A stretch of DNA of 64,000 bases from Amycolatopsis alba DSM 44262 (GTDB lineage Bacteria > Actinomycetota > Actinomycetes > Mycobacteriales > Pseudonocardiaceae): positions 8,269,605 to 8,333,604 of the forward strand of contig NZ_KB913032.1 of assembly GCF_000384215.1 (NCBI RefSeq), given 5' to 3'. Under the pieces are notes generated by a model that did no database searches, was not told the DNA's origin, and saw only the letters and a list, made by a program, of their open reading frames with translations. Within the stretch, counting starts at the first letter, position 1; each line of letters begins with the position of its first letter. Shown one piece after another: positions 17,003 through 26,090 of this stretch. A program made the translations under genes and the position numbers.

Positions 17003-17299
17003 GTGGAGTCTCTGTGGTCGACGCTCGGTGTCGTGGCCGTTGTGCTGATCATCGTCTTCGTGCTGATCGCACTCTTCCTCGGGATCAAGCTGGTTCGGAA
17101 ACACCGCCAGGTCCATCGGCCGGACACTCCGGTCCCGACCAAGGTCGCCTACTGGCTTTCCTTGATCTACACGGTGTTCCCGTTCGATCTCCTGCCCGAC
17201 CCGGTCTACTTCGACGACATCGTGGTCCTGACCGGTGGACTGATCTACGTCAGCAGGTCCCTCACCAAGAGGACGCGCGAAGACCGCCAGCTGGACTGA
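17003..17299 (+). CDS. YkvA-like DUF1232 membrane protein
   Basis: 98 residues from GTG 17003 with GAGGGGAT upstream. An N-terminal membrane segment (about 8-30) is followed by the DUF1232 core: VPTKVAYWLSLIYTVFPFDL, then LPDPVYFDDIVVLTGGLIYV. The PxDLLPD-type motif identifies the family, of unknown function. It stands alone before the phosphatase-like gene 62 bp downstream. Confidence 0.85.
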   Translation: MESLWSTLGVVAVVLIIVFVLIALFLGIKLVRKHRQVHRPDTPVPTKVAYWLSLIYTVFPFDLLPDPVYFDDIVVLTGGLIYVSRSLTKRTREDRQLD

Positions 17300-17361
17300 A
17301 CACGGCCGTCCGGGCTCGAGAATCCGTACTCTTGTTCTTGACGGCTGGTTTGGGGGTGGTC

Positions 17362-18165
17362 ATGGGAAGAATCGCGGCAATCGGCGATGTCGGTGGACAT
17401 CCGGATCAGCTGCGCCGGGCTTTGGCCCGGCTCGGTGTCACCGAACGAGGATGTCCATCGGACCTCACCGTGATTCAGGTGGGCGATCTCGTCGATCGCG
17501 GCCCAGACAGCGCCGGCGTGCTCGACATCGTGGCGGAACTGCTGGACGGGGGACGATGGATCCAGCTCGCCGGAAATCACGAGGCTCAGTACTTACCCGG
17601 CGGCGCCGTCTTCTGGCGCGAGCCGCTCGCGGAAAGCGACATCGCTCGGCTGCGAGGATGGTGGGCTGACGGGCGATTGCGTGTGGCCGAGGCCGTCCGG
17701 ACCGCAGACGGCGAGGACCTGCTGGTCACTCACGCCGGTTTGACACTCGCCTGCTGGCAGCGACTGGGAGAACCGACGTCGGCGACCGAGGCCGCGGAGT
17801 TGCTCAACGCGCGTCCCGAGCTGATCTGGGACGTCGGTGAACACGGCCGCGACGGCAACGCGGGTCCTTTGTGGGCGGAATCGGGCGCGGCGCTGCACGA
17901 ACCCTGGATGGGCTATCGCGGTGTCGTACCCTTCGGTCAGATCCACGGCCACTCCACGGTCGTACGGTTCGCCGATCGGACCTGGCGCTGCACCGGGCGG
18001 GTCCGGCAACGCGCGGCTGTCGACTGGCACGCCCGGCACATTCGCGTGCGCGTGGGCGGACGCGTGTTCACCGGCATCGACCCTGGACACGGCCGAACAG
18101 GTACCGCCGACTGGCAACCACTGCTTCTCGACGATGCCCGCGTCACGACTCCGGCCTCACGCTAG
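17362..18165 (+). CDS. calcineurin-like metallophosphoesterase
   Basis: 267 residues from ATG 17362. The metal motifs are in order: AIGDVGGH (Asp8/His12), QVGDLVDRGPDS (about 40-51), AGNHEAQY (about 73-80) and THAG near 125, with GQIHGHS near 193. These are the ligands of the PPP-like/ApaH-like branch (bis-metal Ser/Thr phosphatase or diadenosine-tetraphosphatase type). No signal peptide, so cytosolic. Possible substrates are phosphoproteins or dinucleotides; sequence alone does not decide. Monocistronic. Confidence 0.88.
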   Translation: MGRIAAIGDVGGHPDQLRRALARLGVTERGCPSDLTVIQVGDLVDRGPDSAGVLDIVAELLDGGRWIQLAGNHEAQYLPGGAVFWREPLAESDIARLRGWWADGRLRVAEAVRTADGEDLLVTHAGLTLACWQRLGEPTSATEAAELLNARPELIWDVGEHGRDGNAGPLWAESGAALHEPWMGYRGVVPFGQIHGHSTVVRFADRTWRCTGRVRQRAAVDWHARHIRVRVGGRVFTGIDPGHGRTGTADWQPLLLDDARVTTPASR

Positions 18166-18189
18166 ATCGTCCCTGTGGCCCCAGACGGC

Positions 18190-18606
18190 CTATGAGACGC
18201 CGTCGTGCCACGCGGTGCAGTCCAGGTTCTGGACGCATACCCGCAGCGACACCGGGGTGCCCTCGGGTATGTCCAGGTTTTGCTTGGCGCAGAAGATGTC
18301 CGCGCCGGTGCGATCGGTCACCTCGAGCTGGACCGCGCCGTGGAAGCGGAGCTGAGCGGACACGGTCAGCCCGTCATCCATCCTGTCGCAGACCTCGACC
18401 TGCTCGTTCAGCACGTCGGGGTAGAACCGCGCGTCGCCCCTGGTGAATGGATACGAGCCGGAGTCCTGGTATTCCACGGAAATCCACGAGTCCGCGGCGG
18501 CTACCCCCGTGCCCGTCAGGAGAAAACCCCCAGCGAGCACCAGCGCGGCCCCTGCACCGAACAGTCGACGAGTGAGCACCTGTCCCCCAAGCTGCCTTGC
18601 CGTCAT
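18190..18606 (-). CDS. small secreted protein, function unknown
   Basis: 138 residues. A signal peptide is clear: RR in LTRRLFGAGAALVLAGGFLL (possible twin-arginine route), cleavage expected after GVAAA. The mature part, about 100 residues, is beta-rich with four Cys (in VCDRMD, IFCAKQ, RVCVQN and DCTAW) that could make two disulfides. I do not recognise the family. Its ATG overlaps the stop of the broken esterase upstream by ATGA, so it was co-translated with it. Confidence 0.75.
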   Translation of the reverse strand: MTARQLGGQVLTRRLFGAGAALVLAGGFLLTGTGVAAADSWISVEYQDSGSYPFTRGDARFYPDVLNEQVEVCDRMDDGLTVSAQLRFHGAVQLEVTDRTGADIFCAKQNLDIPEGTPVSLRVCVQNLDCTAWHDGVS

Positions 18607-19246
18607 CTCGGATTTCCGACATTAACAAGCGCACCTTCACCCAGCGGACCGCCGGTTGGGTGGCCGTTCCGGTCAGTGGCCGCGGCGACGACCCGCGGGC
18701 TTTCGGTGCGGCCCAGTGAGCCGACTATCGAGGGCACCGGCGGCAGGTACAGGGGGCCGTCGGTGAAGGTGAGGTGGGCCGCGCCGGAGATGGTGAGCCG
18801 GTAGCTCGGCGCGGTGCCGCGTTCGAGCACTTCGGTGAGGCGGGGCAGGTAGCGCGGGTCGATTCCCCTGGTGATGGCCTGCGTGAGTGTGAGTCCGGGC
18901 CGTGCGGGTAGCCGTCGAGATCGATGACGGCCGCGAACCGGTGGTCGTTCCGGACGGCCTGCAGGGCGGCGGCGCCTCCCAGGGAGTGGCCGGTCGCGGC
19001 GACCCGGCCGGTGTCCAGGCGGCCGGCCAGCGGGTCGGCGCCGTCAGCGCGGTCCAGATCCGTCAACCGGGTGAGGACGAAGCCGAGGTCGGCAGCCCGG
19101 ACCGAGGTCCAGCCTGCCGCCAGTTCCTCGTCCTTGTCCCGGTCGCCGCTGGAGACGCGGTTGCAGTCGATGTCCTTCCCCGGACGACACCGGGCTAGCT
19201 CTGCTGCGGGGATCGCAACGGTAGCTCGCAGCGCTACGTTCAGCAT
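18603..19246 (-). pseudogene. alpha/beta hydrolase (PAF-acetylhydrolase-like), frameshifted
   Basis: The 5' frame has RAADLGFVLTRLTDLDR, the nucleophile elbow GHSLGGAAALQAV and VIDLDGYPHG. Around 18890-18910 the coding frame shifts to GLTLTQAITRGIDPRYLPRL and GAAHLTFTDGPLYLPP, with a His that would complete the triad, and ends at 18603. This order matches platelet-activating-factor acetylhydrolase-like secreted esterases. The N-terminal signal and first strands are also missing. One frameshift could be a sequencing error, but the lost N-terminus indicates a true relic. Confidence 0.65.
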
Positions 19247-19407
19247 CGCGTGTCACTCAGTCGGCGGCAGATCATGCGACGCACTCCTAACATTCACCCG
19301 TCGGCATGAGCGGATATCGGCGAATCGGCCGTGCGTGAGCCGACAGTCTTCATTTCATGAGGCATGCTCGCGCGGTTCGCGGCGGCCATGGCAAGGTCGG
19401 ACGTGGG

Positions 19408-21261
19408 TCAAGCGGGTGCGCAACCACCGGTTCCTGAGCGCTGGTAGGTGCGATGGACGTTGCAGGCGATGATGGCCTCACCGTTGCCGTTGGGATGGAA
19501 GAGGCCGGCGGCACGGTCGAGGACGACGTCCGATGCTTCCGAGCTGCCGGCTCCGCCGACGAGGTTGCGGATGATGACCTTTTCCTGGTCTCCGAGGTAC
19601 TGGATGAACGTGCGGAATGCGTTCTCTACGAGTTGCCATGGTCTGGCACCGCAGTCGCCAAGGTTGCCGGTCAGACAGGATTGCCAGTTGTCGTACGCGG
19701 CCTGGAGTGCCTCCAACAGGCCGAGAGTGGTGATTTCACCGGCGCCGAAGTGGAGAAGCCGGCCGAGTTCCTGAGTGAATCGCGTTTCGCTGATGCCGTT
19801 CGCGGTGACGACTCCGCTGGTCGGGCAGAGTGTGTTGGGCCCGAGGGAATCGCCGAGGTCCACCCAGCGGTAGCGTGGGTCGCTCAGCCGGTAATCCCGC
19901 GAGGTGTCGCGGATCGTATTGTTGATGGCGCGCACGCGCGATTTGGCGTAAGCGAGGTCGCCGCGGGTGATTCCTCCGCACCATTCTGGTGCGTACCCAG
20001 GATCGGGGAGCAGGTCGGGGTAGCTGAGCTGAAGGATCTTGGCGGCGGGGAACTCACGATAGATCTGTTCTTCGGCCCAGTTGAGTTTCGCGGGCAGAGC
20101 ATCGATGCGGTTGCCGGTCCGGAAGATGAGGCTGTCGATGTTTGCACAACTCGCCATGCCGTGAAGAAGCACGCGAACGGGTTCCGGGAGACTGGCCGCG
20201 TCGATGAGGCGGGATGCGAGGGTGGCGAGGAGGCAAGCGTGGACGATGTCGCCGAAACCGGCGTCGTTGCCGCCCATGCCGACGGTGACCAGGTCGACAT
20301 CGGCGAGCGACAGTCCCATGGCTCGCAGTCGTCTCTCGGCCTGCCCGATCTGTCCGGCCGGATCAGGAGCTCCGGCGCCGACGTCGCCGACGATGCCCGG
20401 TTTGGCTTCATCGGCGGCGATTTTCGCGCCGCTGCAGGTAACGTCGATCAGGACGACGTCGGCTCCCGGTGCGTAGAGGTCGCGGTTGAGCTTCGCGTAG
20501 TTAGCGGTCGACCGGTGACAGGAGTCGCCGCCGAGGGCGTTGCTGTAGGTGTTGCTGCCGCCAACGGTGTTGACGGGCGTCTCATATGCCTCGGCGAGGT
20601 AGCGGTCGGTGGGGAGTTCCTGGCTGCCGATACCCTCGCCTGATTGGTACGAGTCGCCGAGCGCGACGTACACGAACCGAGGGGCCGGTTCTGGCGGCGC
20701 GGAGGCGACCGAGTAGGTGAACCGCACCGAGACGTCGTCGATGGCGTAGTCGGCGTCGCCGCTGGACCGGACCATCTCCACCCAGTAGTCGCCGGAGCGG
20801 ATCACGTTGGCGTCGAGACGGCAGTCCCGGTCGGTGTACTCGCCGATGTAGTCAGTCATGCCGGCGGATGTCGGAGAGAAGTTCCGGTAATAACCTGGAT
20901 GGGCCGAATCGACGCAGTCCGAGTACCCGGCGGACGTCTGGTGCTGAAACCGGTAGGTGGTCGTGATCCCGGCTGCCATGTGAAAGCGAAGTTCGACCTT
21001 GGTGACGGTGGCCATAGCGGGAATGGATACCGGCGCGAAGCCGGACATGCCCAGCAGGCCAGATCCTTCCGTGGCACGGGCACTGACCTCGTCCCGCTGA
21101 TAGACGTTCTCGACGTGGTCGAAGAAGCGCCCGTCCCGGAATGTCGAAGGAAAAGTCCAGCCGGTCACCCCGACCGTATCCGCCGTCGCCGGGGTAGGGA
21201 CAAACAACGAGGCGACCAGGGACAGGACTATGAACAGAGCACAGCCAAAAGACCGCTTCAC
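19408..21261 (-). CDS. secreted SGNH/GDSL-type lipase or esterase
   Basis: 617 residues with a signal peptide (about 1-27, ending PTPATA). Residues 30-185 form an N-terminal beta domain. The SGNH hydrolase follows: Ser204 in VALGDSYQSGEG, GMGGNDAGF for the Asn block, and the late His589 in LFHPNG. Cys residues are paired through the mature part, consistent with export. It is close to the Streptomyces SEST-like esterases but longer, with an added N-terminal domain and a helical insert near 500-570. It acts outside the cell on ester substrates of unknown identity. Monocistronic. Confidence 0.88.
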   Translation of the reverse strand: MKRSFGCALFIVLSLVASLFVPTPATADTVGVTGWTFPSTFRDGRFFDHVENVYQRDEVSARATEGSGLLGMSGFAPVSIPAMATVTKVELRFHMAAGITTTYRFQHQTSAGYSDCVDSAHPGYYRNFSPTSAGMTDYIGEYTDRDCRLDANVIRSGDYWVEMVRSSGDADYAIDDVSVRFTYSVASAPPEPAPRFVYVALGDSYQSGEGIGSQELPTDRYLAEAYETPVNTVGGSNTYSNALGGDSCHRSTANYAKLNRDLYAPGADVVLIDVTCSGAKIAADEAKPGIVGDVGAGAPDPAGQIGQAERRLRAMGLSLADVDLVTVGMGGNDAGFGDIVHACLLATLASRLIDAASLPEPVRVLLHGMASCANIDSLIFRTGNRIDALPAKLNWAEEQIYREFPAAKILQLSYPDLLPDPGYAPEWCGGITRGDLAYAKSRVRAINNTIRDTSRDYRLSDPRYRWVDLGDSLGPNTLCPTSGVVTANGISETRFTQELGRLLHFGAGEITTLGLLEALQAAYDNWQSCLTGNLGDCGARPWQLVENAFRTFIQYLGDQEKVIIRNLVGGAGSSEASDVVLDRAAGLFHPNGNGEAIIACNVHRTYQRSGTGGCAPA

Positions 21262-21366
21262 CCGCGACCGCCTTCCGGAAACAACTGTCAGAAAGGGGCC
21301 ACCTCGGGCCCGTGCTTCCGTTGTCGTCGAAGCCAGTCCTTTGATTGTTACGCTCGGTGAAGGCTT

Positions 21367-21768
21367 CTATCGACAATCACCGGATCGGACGAACGCGACA
21401 ATGGCGCCGCCCAGCGCCTTGCCGGCGTGAGCGTGGTGCCGGGGTCGAGGATCGGGGCCGCCGAGTGCGGCGAGCAGCGCGGCGGTCCAGCGGCCGAACA
21501 GCGGCTCGGCGTCCGTGCGACGCAGCGGCAGGCAGGTGCTCGCCGCGGGTGTCCGGTACCAGCGGCGCCCGAACTCGGCCGCGTCACCGACCGTCGGTTC
21601 CAGACCTGGCCGCAGCGGGTTGTCCGTCTCCGCCACCGCGGCCTCAGACCGGGCGCGCCGGAAATGTCGTTGTTCCACAGCTTCAGCAGCGCGGCCGCTC
21701 ATCGCGGCGCGCGATAGCAGTGATCCGCGCGAGGCACTTTCCGTTCTCCGTATTTTCGGAAGAATCAC
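21367..21768 (-). CDS. unrecognised small protein or gene remnant
   Basis: A 133-codon frame whose middle part (about codons 45-110) has the G/C-ending third positions typical of this genome and reads DAAEFGRRWYRTPAAST, LPLRRTDAEPLFGRWTAALL. I do not recognise a family. The first 40 codons look less coding-like, and no good ribosome site is seen. It may be the remnant of a larger gene. It is divergent from the cupin gene at 21808. Confidence 0.3.
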   Translation of the reverse strand: MILPKIRRTESASRGSLLSRAAMSGRAAEAVEQRHFRRARSEAAVAETDNPLRPGLEPTVGDAAEFGRRWYRTPAASTCLPLRRTDAEPLFGRWTAALLAALGGPDPRPRHHAHAGKALGGAIVAFVRSGDCR

Positions 21769-21807
21769 AGGAAGCTAATCTTCCTCGTTTTGGGAAAGGC
21801 GGAGAGA

Positions 21808-22443
21808 ATGTCGGAAATCAGCAGGCGGGGTGCGCTCGGCGCGGGTGCGGGAATCGCCGCCGCGACTGCGCTCGGGGCGACCGGGACGGCGGGGGCGAGC
21901 ACGGTGGAACCGGCCAAAACGACCACGCCGGTGTATGTTTTCCAACTCGCCAAATCCGCGCCGGCCGTCCATGACGGCGGGACGTTGCGCGGAGCCCACG
22001 AGAAGAACTTCCCGGTGCTGGCCGGTCAGCAGGGCTCAGTGTACCTGGTGCACCTCGACCCCGGCGGGGTCCGCGAACCGCACTGGCACCCGTCCGCGTG
22101 GGAGCTGACCTACATCATTTCCGGCAAGGCGGACTGGAGCATTCTCGGCACGCACGAGGACGGCAGCTACCACAACGAAGTTTTCAGCGCGAGTGCAGGG
22201 GAACTCGTCTTCGCCCCGCAGGGGTTCTTTCACTATTTCGCGAATTCCAGCACCACCGAAGGCCTGGACGTGCTCGTCATGTTCAACACCAGTACCGGGG
22301 AGCCGAACGACGACATCGGCATTGTCGGGACGCTGAACTCGCTACCGAGGGAGATCCTCGCCGCCTCGTTCGGGGTTCCAGTGTCCGCGTTCGCCGCGGT
22401 CCCCAAGGACCTCAAGCCGGTGGTGATCACCCGCCGCCGGTAG
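21808..22443 (+). CDS. exported cupin protein (oxalate decarboxylase-like fold)
   Basis: 211 residues from ATG 21808. A twin-arginine signal (SRRGALGAGAGIAAATALGA) is followed by one cupin domain: PHWHPSAWELTYIISGKADW supplies His92, His94 and Glu99, and the second motif FAPQGFFHYFAN supplies His142, a complete metal site. The C-terminal part is helical. Single-cupin relatives include oxalate decarboxylase-type and germin/spherulin-like proteins. It is likely folded with metal in the cytosol and exported by Tat. The LysR gene lies 56 bp downstream in the same direction and may regulate it. Confidence 0.82.
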   Translation: MSEISRRGALGAGAGIAAATALGATGTAGASTVEPAKTTTPVYVFQLAKSAPAVHDGGTLRGAHEKNFPVLAGQQGSVYLVHLDPGGVREPHWHPSAWELTYIISGKADWSILGTHEDGSYHNEVFSASAGELVFAPQGFFHYFANSSTTEGLDVLVMFNTSTGEPNDDIGIVGTLNSLPREILAASFGVPVSAFAAVPKDLKPVVITRRR

Positions 22444-22498
22444 TGGCAGCGCACACACATGGTAGACGGTCGCGCACTGACAGTGGTACTCCGGAGTA

Positions 22499-23362
22499 GT
22501 GATCGATCCGGTGCTGCTGCGCACTTTTCTCACCGTGGCCGAGGCGGGCGGATTCTCCGAAGCCGCCCGCCGGCTGGCTCTCGGGCAGTCGACGGTGAGC
22601 CAGCACGTCCGCCGCCTCGAGACGGCGCTCGGCAGCGTGCTGTTCGAGCGCGACACGCACAGCGTGCGGCTCACCGGCGACGGCGAGACGATGACCGGCT
22701 TCGCCCGTAGCATCCTCGACCAGCAGGACCGCGCACTGCGATATTTCTCCCGGCCGGGCCCACGCGGGCGGGTCCGGTTCGGGGTGTGCGAGGACTTCCT
22801 GCTCGGCCACGCCGCGGACGTCCTCGGCCGGTTCCGCAGCGCGCATCCAGGGATCGACCTCGAACTGTCGGTCGAACTGAGCGAGGTGCTGCACTCCCGG
22901 CTCGCCGACGGAGACCTCGACCTGGTGCTGGCCAAGCGCGACTCCGGACAGGGCGTGCGACGAGATCCGCTCGTGTGGGTGCGCTCGCCCGGTCTGGACC
23001 TGATCCCTGGCGAGCCGCTGCCGCTGGTCCTCTACCCGGAGCCGAGCGTCACCAGGGCCCGCGCGCTGAACGCGTTGCGCCGTAACGGTGTCCAGTGGCG
23101 GATCGGCTGCGTCAGCGAACGACTCAACGGCCTGCGGGCCGCACTCGAAGCGGGGCTCGGCGTCGGCCTGTTCGCGGCGTCCGTGGTCCCGGACGGGCTG
23201 GTCCCGATCAGCGGGTTGCCCGATCCGGGATCGGTGACGTTCGTGCTGAGTCACGGGGGAACGGCACGGGGCTCGACGGCGGCGTTGGCGGACACGATCC
23301 TGTCGGCCCAATGGAGTCGATCGCCGCTCACGTTTCGGCAGCCACCGCTTCCGCAGCGATAG
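22499..23362 (+). CDS. LysR-family regulator
   Basis: 287 residues from GTG 22499. The winged-helix domain is typical: LLRTFLTVAEAGGFSEAARR, then STVSQHVRRLETALG and LFERDTHSVRLT. The substrate-binding half starts near GRVRFGVCEDFLLGHAAD. It follows the cupin gene on the same strand. LysR proteins usually control a neighbouring or divergent gene; no divergent partner is present, so the cupin is the likeliest target. Effector unknown. The 270 bp after it contain nothing recognisable. Confidence 0.9.
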   Translation: MIDPVLLRTFLTVAEAGGFSEAARRLALGQSTVSQHVRRLETALGSVLFERDTHSVRLTGDGETMTGFARSILDQQDRALRYFSRPGPRGRVRFGVCEDFLLGHAADVLGRFRSAHPGIDLELSVELSEVLHSRLADGDLDLVLAKRDSGQGVRRDPLVWVRSPGLDLIPGEPLPLVLYPEPSVTRARALNALRRNGVQWRIGCVSERLNGLRAALEAGLGVGLFAASVVPDGLVPISGLPDPGSVTFVLSHGGTARGSTAALADTILSAQWSRSPLTFRQPPLPQR

Positions 23363-23633
23363 CCGAAGCGGACCGGAAGACTCGGCCGGGAACACAGTCG
23401 AGCACAACGAGCGCCAGCAGTAGTTCCGGAGCCGCCACGGCAGCCAATGTGCACCTCATGGAAGCCTGAGCCGAAGCCAGTTGGGCGCGCTTGTTGACAG
23501 TCTGACGGTCAGCGGCGTGTTCGGTTGGCTGCCGGCGCTGAAGGGGAGACTGCCAGGCATGATCGGATCGGAACCGGCCACATCCCAGCCGCGAGCCATC
23601 GACGTTCCCGGCCGGTCTCTCGTCCGTCTGGCC

Positions 23634-23912
23634 CTAGGCAGTACGCGTGTCGGCGAAGGCGCTGAGGAAGTACGAGTACTTGACGTCGTCGAGCGGCCCA
23701 ACGGTATCCGCCGGCGCAGCGAAGTTGTCCAGGACGGCACGAACTTGTTCCAGGGTAACGGGATACCCCTCGGGCATGGACAAGTCGTCCATGCCGAGCA
23801 AGGTCTCCAGAGCATGCTGGCTGGTCCCGAAAGGTAGATCCAAGGACCAGGCCAGGCGCTCATCCGACTCGCGAAAAGCCTCGATCTGCCATCCGACTAC
23901 ATAATCTTTCAT
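23634..23912 (-). CDS. DUF7683-like small protein, putative immunity protein
   Basis: 92 residues from ATG 23912: WQIEAFRESDERLAWSLDLP, GTSQHALETLLGMDD, MPEGYPVTLEQVRAVLDNFA. The arrangement (short beta strands, helix, then Y-P-V/L and a helix) resembles small immunity-type domains such as DUF7683. Its ATG overlaps the stop of a toxin-like C-terminal tip (ATGA at 23909-23912), the classic polymorphic-toxin layout. Acidic and cytosolic. The family name is tentative; the immunity role is inferred from context. Confidence 0.5.
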   Translation of the reverse strand: MKDYVVGWQIEAFRESDERLAWSLDLPFGTSQHALETLLGMDDLSMPEGYPVTLEQVRAVLDNFAAPADTVGPLDDVKYSYFLSAFADTRTA

Positions 23913-24004
23913 GGTTCCGCACTCCGGGTCGGATCGGGGCCTTTCCCAGGGATCGGCTGCCCCGTGTTGGGGTCGAGAACACCAGGGAATCGGTACTGGC
24001 CTGA
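23911..24004 (-). pseudogene. C-terminal tip of a polymorphic toxin
   Basis: Immediately after the uppP stop, the minus strand stays open for 31 codons: SGQYRFPGVLDPNTGQPIPG followed by KGPDPTRSAEP and stop. The (Y)RFPGVLDPxTG(R/Q)PIP pattern is common at the extreme C-terminus of secreted polymorphic toxins. The remainder of the toxin is absent; it seems to have been cut out together with whatever separated it from uppP. Its stop overlaps the immunity-like gene. Confidence 0.5.
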
Positions 24005-24841
24005 TCAGGCGTTCAGCACGCCGGTGGTGATCAGGCCGAGCAGTACGAGTCCGGCGATGACGCGGTAGACGATGAAGGCCGTGAACGTGTGTCGTGCCAC
24101 GAACTTGAGCAGCCACGCGATCGCGGCATAGGCGACGGCGAAGGAGACGATGGTGCCGATCAGCAGCGGTACCGGGTCCAGGCCGCCACCGAGCGCGTCC
24201 TTCAGTTCGTACAGTCCGGCGCCGGTCAGAGCGGGGATCGACAGGAAGAACGACAGCCGTGTCGCGGCGACCCTGTCGAGGCCGAGCAGGAGCCCCGTCG
24301 AGATCGTGGCCCCGGACCGGGAGAAGCCAGGGAACAGCAGGGCGAGGATCTGCGAGCCGCCGACGAGCATCGCGTCGGGCAGGGTGGTGTCGGCTTCGGC
24401 GCGTTTGCCGGTTCCGTAGCGGTCCGCCGCCCACATGATCCCGCTGCCGGCGATCAACGAGACAGCGACGACCCACAATGACGCGAGCGGGCCCTTGACC
24501 AGTGACTGGAGCAGCAGTCCCGCCGCGACGATGGGCAGCGTCGCGAAGATCACCCACCAGGCGAACTTGTAATCTCGCTCCTGCCTCGCCTGGGCGTTGA
24601 CCAAACCACGTCCCCAGGCCGTCGCGAACCGGACGATGTCGCGGAAGAAGTACACCAGCACAGCGGCGATCGCGCCCATCTGGATCACCGCGGTGAAGCC
24701 GACGACAGCCTGGTCGCCGACAGGGATGCCGAGCAGCCCCTCGGCGATCTTCAGATGCCCGGTCGAGGAGACCGGGAGGAATTCGGTCAGGCCTTCGACG
24801 ATGCCCAGGACCACGGACTGTCCGATATCGATGACGCTCAA
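24005..24841 (-). CDS. uppP: undecaprenyl-diphosphatase
   Basis: 278 residues from a TTG at 24841 with GGAAT upstream. It has the two BacA/UppP signatures: EGLTEFLPVSSTGHL (about 16-30) and FPGFSRSGATISTG (about 168-181), with many membrane segments. It dephosphorylates undecaprenyl diphosphate on the outer face of the membrane, returning the carrier for cell-wall synthesis. Its start overlaps the ancestral stop of the upstream PAP2 gene (TTGA at 24838-24841). It is the last intact member of a DedA, PAP2, UppP series downstream of an envelope-type two-component system. Confidence 0.93.
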   Translation of the reverse strand: MSVIDIGQSVVLGIVEGLTEFLPVSSTGHLKIAEGLLGIPVGDQAVVGFTAVIQMGAIAAVLVYFFRDIVRFATAWGRGLVNAQARQERDYKFAWWVIFATLPIVAAGLLLQSLVKGPLASLWVVAVSLIAGSGIMWAADRYGTGKRAEADTTLPDAMLVGGSQILALLFPGFSRSGATISTGLLLGLDRVAATRLSFFLSIPALTGAGLYELKDALGGGLDPVPLLIGTIVSFAVAYAAIAWLLKFVARHTFTAFIVYRVIAGLVLLGLITTGVLNA

Positions 24842-25350
24842 GTAGATTCCTTTGTCGAGTGGAAGAACAGGCACAGCCACACGGAGGCGAACGCTATGCC
24901 TCCGAGGACGTCGGTGGGTCAGTGCACCCCGAGTTCGACCCGTGTCCACGCGATCAGGACGGTGTAGACCGCGGCGGCCGACCATACCGGTGGCCAGGAC
25001 CGTCCGACCCATTGGGACAGGCCGAATCGACAGAGCATCGCGATCAGCGTCGTCACCGCCATGATCGCCGCGCGCCGCAGCCGAACCGGCGCGCCGCCCT
25101 CGGTCAGCAGGAGCGCGGCCACGAGCACCAGCGGCGCTGTGACGGCCGAAGACGCCGTCGCGGTGAGCGCCCTGGCCGCGGAAGCGAGCGCGGGCGGGCG
25201 GTGCGTGACCAGCCACCGGTGCACATCGAGGTCCAGTCCCGCCGCCCAGGGCAGTACTCCGGTCGCCGAGAGCAGGGTGAGCAGGAAGACCGCCACCGCG
25301 GCGACCGCCAGAATGAGGTACGCCCGCCGCGTCGCGGAGGTCGTCGGCAT
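24838..25350 (-). pseudogene. PAP2-family phosphatase, nonsense mutation and lost PSGH motif
   Basis: From ATG 25350 a membrane protein begins with YLILAVAAVAVFLLTLLSAT and DVHRWLVTHRPPALASAARA. The phosphatase core is damaged: after FGLSQWVGRSWPP the PSGH block expected before SAAAVYTVLI is missing. In TRVELGVH*PTDVLGG the usual Trp/Tyr after His is replaced by TGA (24919-24921). The same frame then stays open through IAFASVWLCLF to a stop overlapping the uppP TTG. PAP2 proteins remove phosphate from undecaprenyl diphosphate; this one cannot be active. Confidence 0.75.
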
Positions 25351-25357
25351 GGCCTGA

Positions 25358-25896
25358 CTACCCACGTGCCCTCCGGTCGGTGCCGGGAACGCCGGAGCCG
25401 AGCAGGTAGCCCGCGAGCGGAAGCCCACTGTCCACAACAGACCTCCGGCGATCTGCCACAGCGTGAAGGTACGAGTGGGCACAGCGAGAATTCCGGCCAG
25501 CGGGTTGAGCACAGTACGGACGACCGGGATGAACCGGGCGATCACGATGGCCTTCGCGTGGCCGTAGCGGGTGAACAGTTCCTCGCCTCTGTTCAGCCCT
25601 CGATGCAGGTGCCGGTTCTCGGTGCGGGCCAGCAGGGCTTGGCCACCGCGGCGGCCAAGGACGAATCCCGTCTGCGCCCCGAGGAGGGCGCCGGCGATCG
25701 CGGCGATCAGCACCATCGGCAACGACAGGTGCACGGTGGCCGAGGCGCTGGTGGTGCAGAACAGCCCCGCCGTGAACAACAGGGAGTCACCGGGCAGGAA
25801 GAACCCGATCAGGAGACCTGTTTCGGCGAACAGGACGAGGAAAACGCCCGCGGTGCCGAGGCTCGACAGCCACGACGTCGCGCTCAGGGGATTCAT
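25358..25896 (-). pseudogene. DedA-family membrane protein, frameshifted near its end
   Basis: From ATG 25896 the DedA domain is clear: FAETGLLIGFFLPGDSLLFT, GFVLGRRGG, FIPVVRTVLNPLAGILAV (containing the conserved F.P..R...P.AG). Near 25422 one base appears lost: the open frame becomes FRSRATCSAP and runs on into the PAP2 gene, whereas the other frame gives the expected LPLAGYLLGSGVPG and a stop at 25358. The last helix is also absent. DedA proteins include undecaprenyl-phosphate flippases, matching UppP nearby. A single indel could be a sequencing error. Confidence 0.75.
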
Positions 25897-26090
25897 GCCG
25901 GAGGTGATCGCTTTCCCGGCGCTCAGGCCAGTGCCGGTGCGGGTCGGGAGAGCCTGAGCAACGCCAGGTCGTGGCGGTCGGGCATGATCGCGGCACGGGA
26001 GGTCATGCCTTCCACGCTGCCGAACCTCCATGAGAATTCCATGAAGGTCTTACTGAGTTTTACTAAGAACCAGGCCGTGCCCCGGTTCTC

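Noticed and set aside
19453..20643. 396-codon plus-strand frame opposite the SGNH esterase
   Set aside because: Mirror of the minus-strand coding sequence; the minus-strand product has a signal peptide and full catalytic motifs.
24005..25216. 403-codon extension of uppP upstream of 24841
   Set aside because: The extra 125 residues are an out-of-frame reading of the PAP2 gene; the TTG at 24841 with a ribosome site fits the family start.
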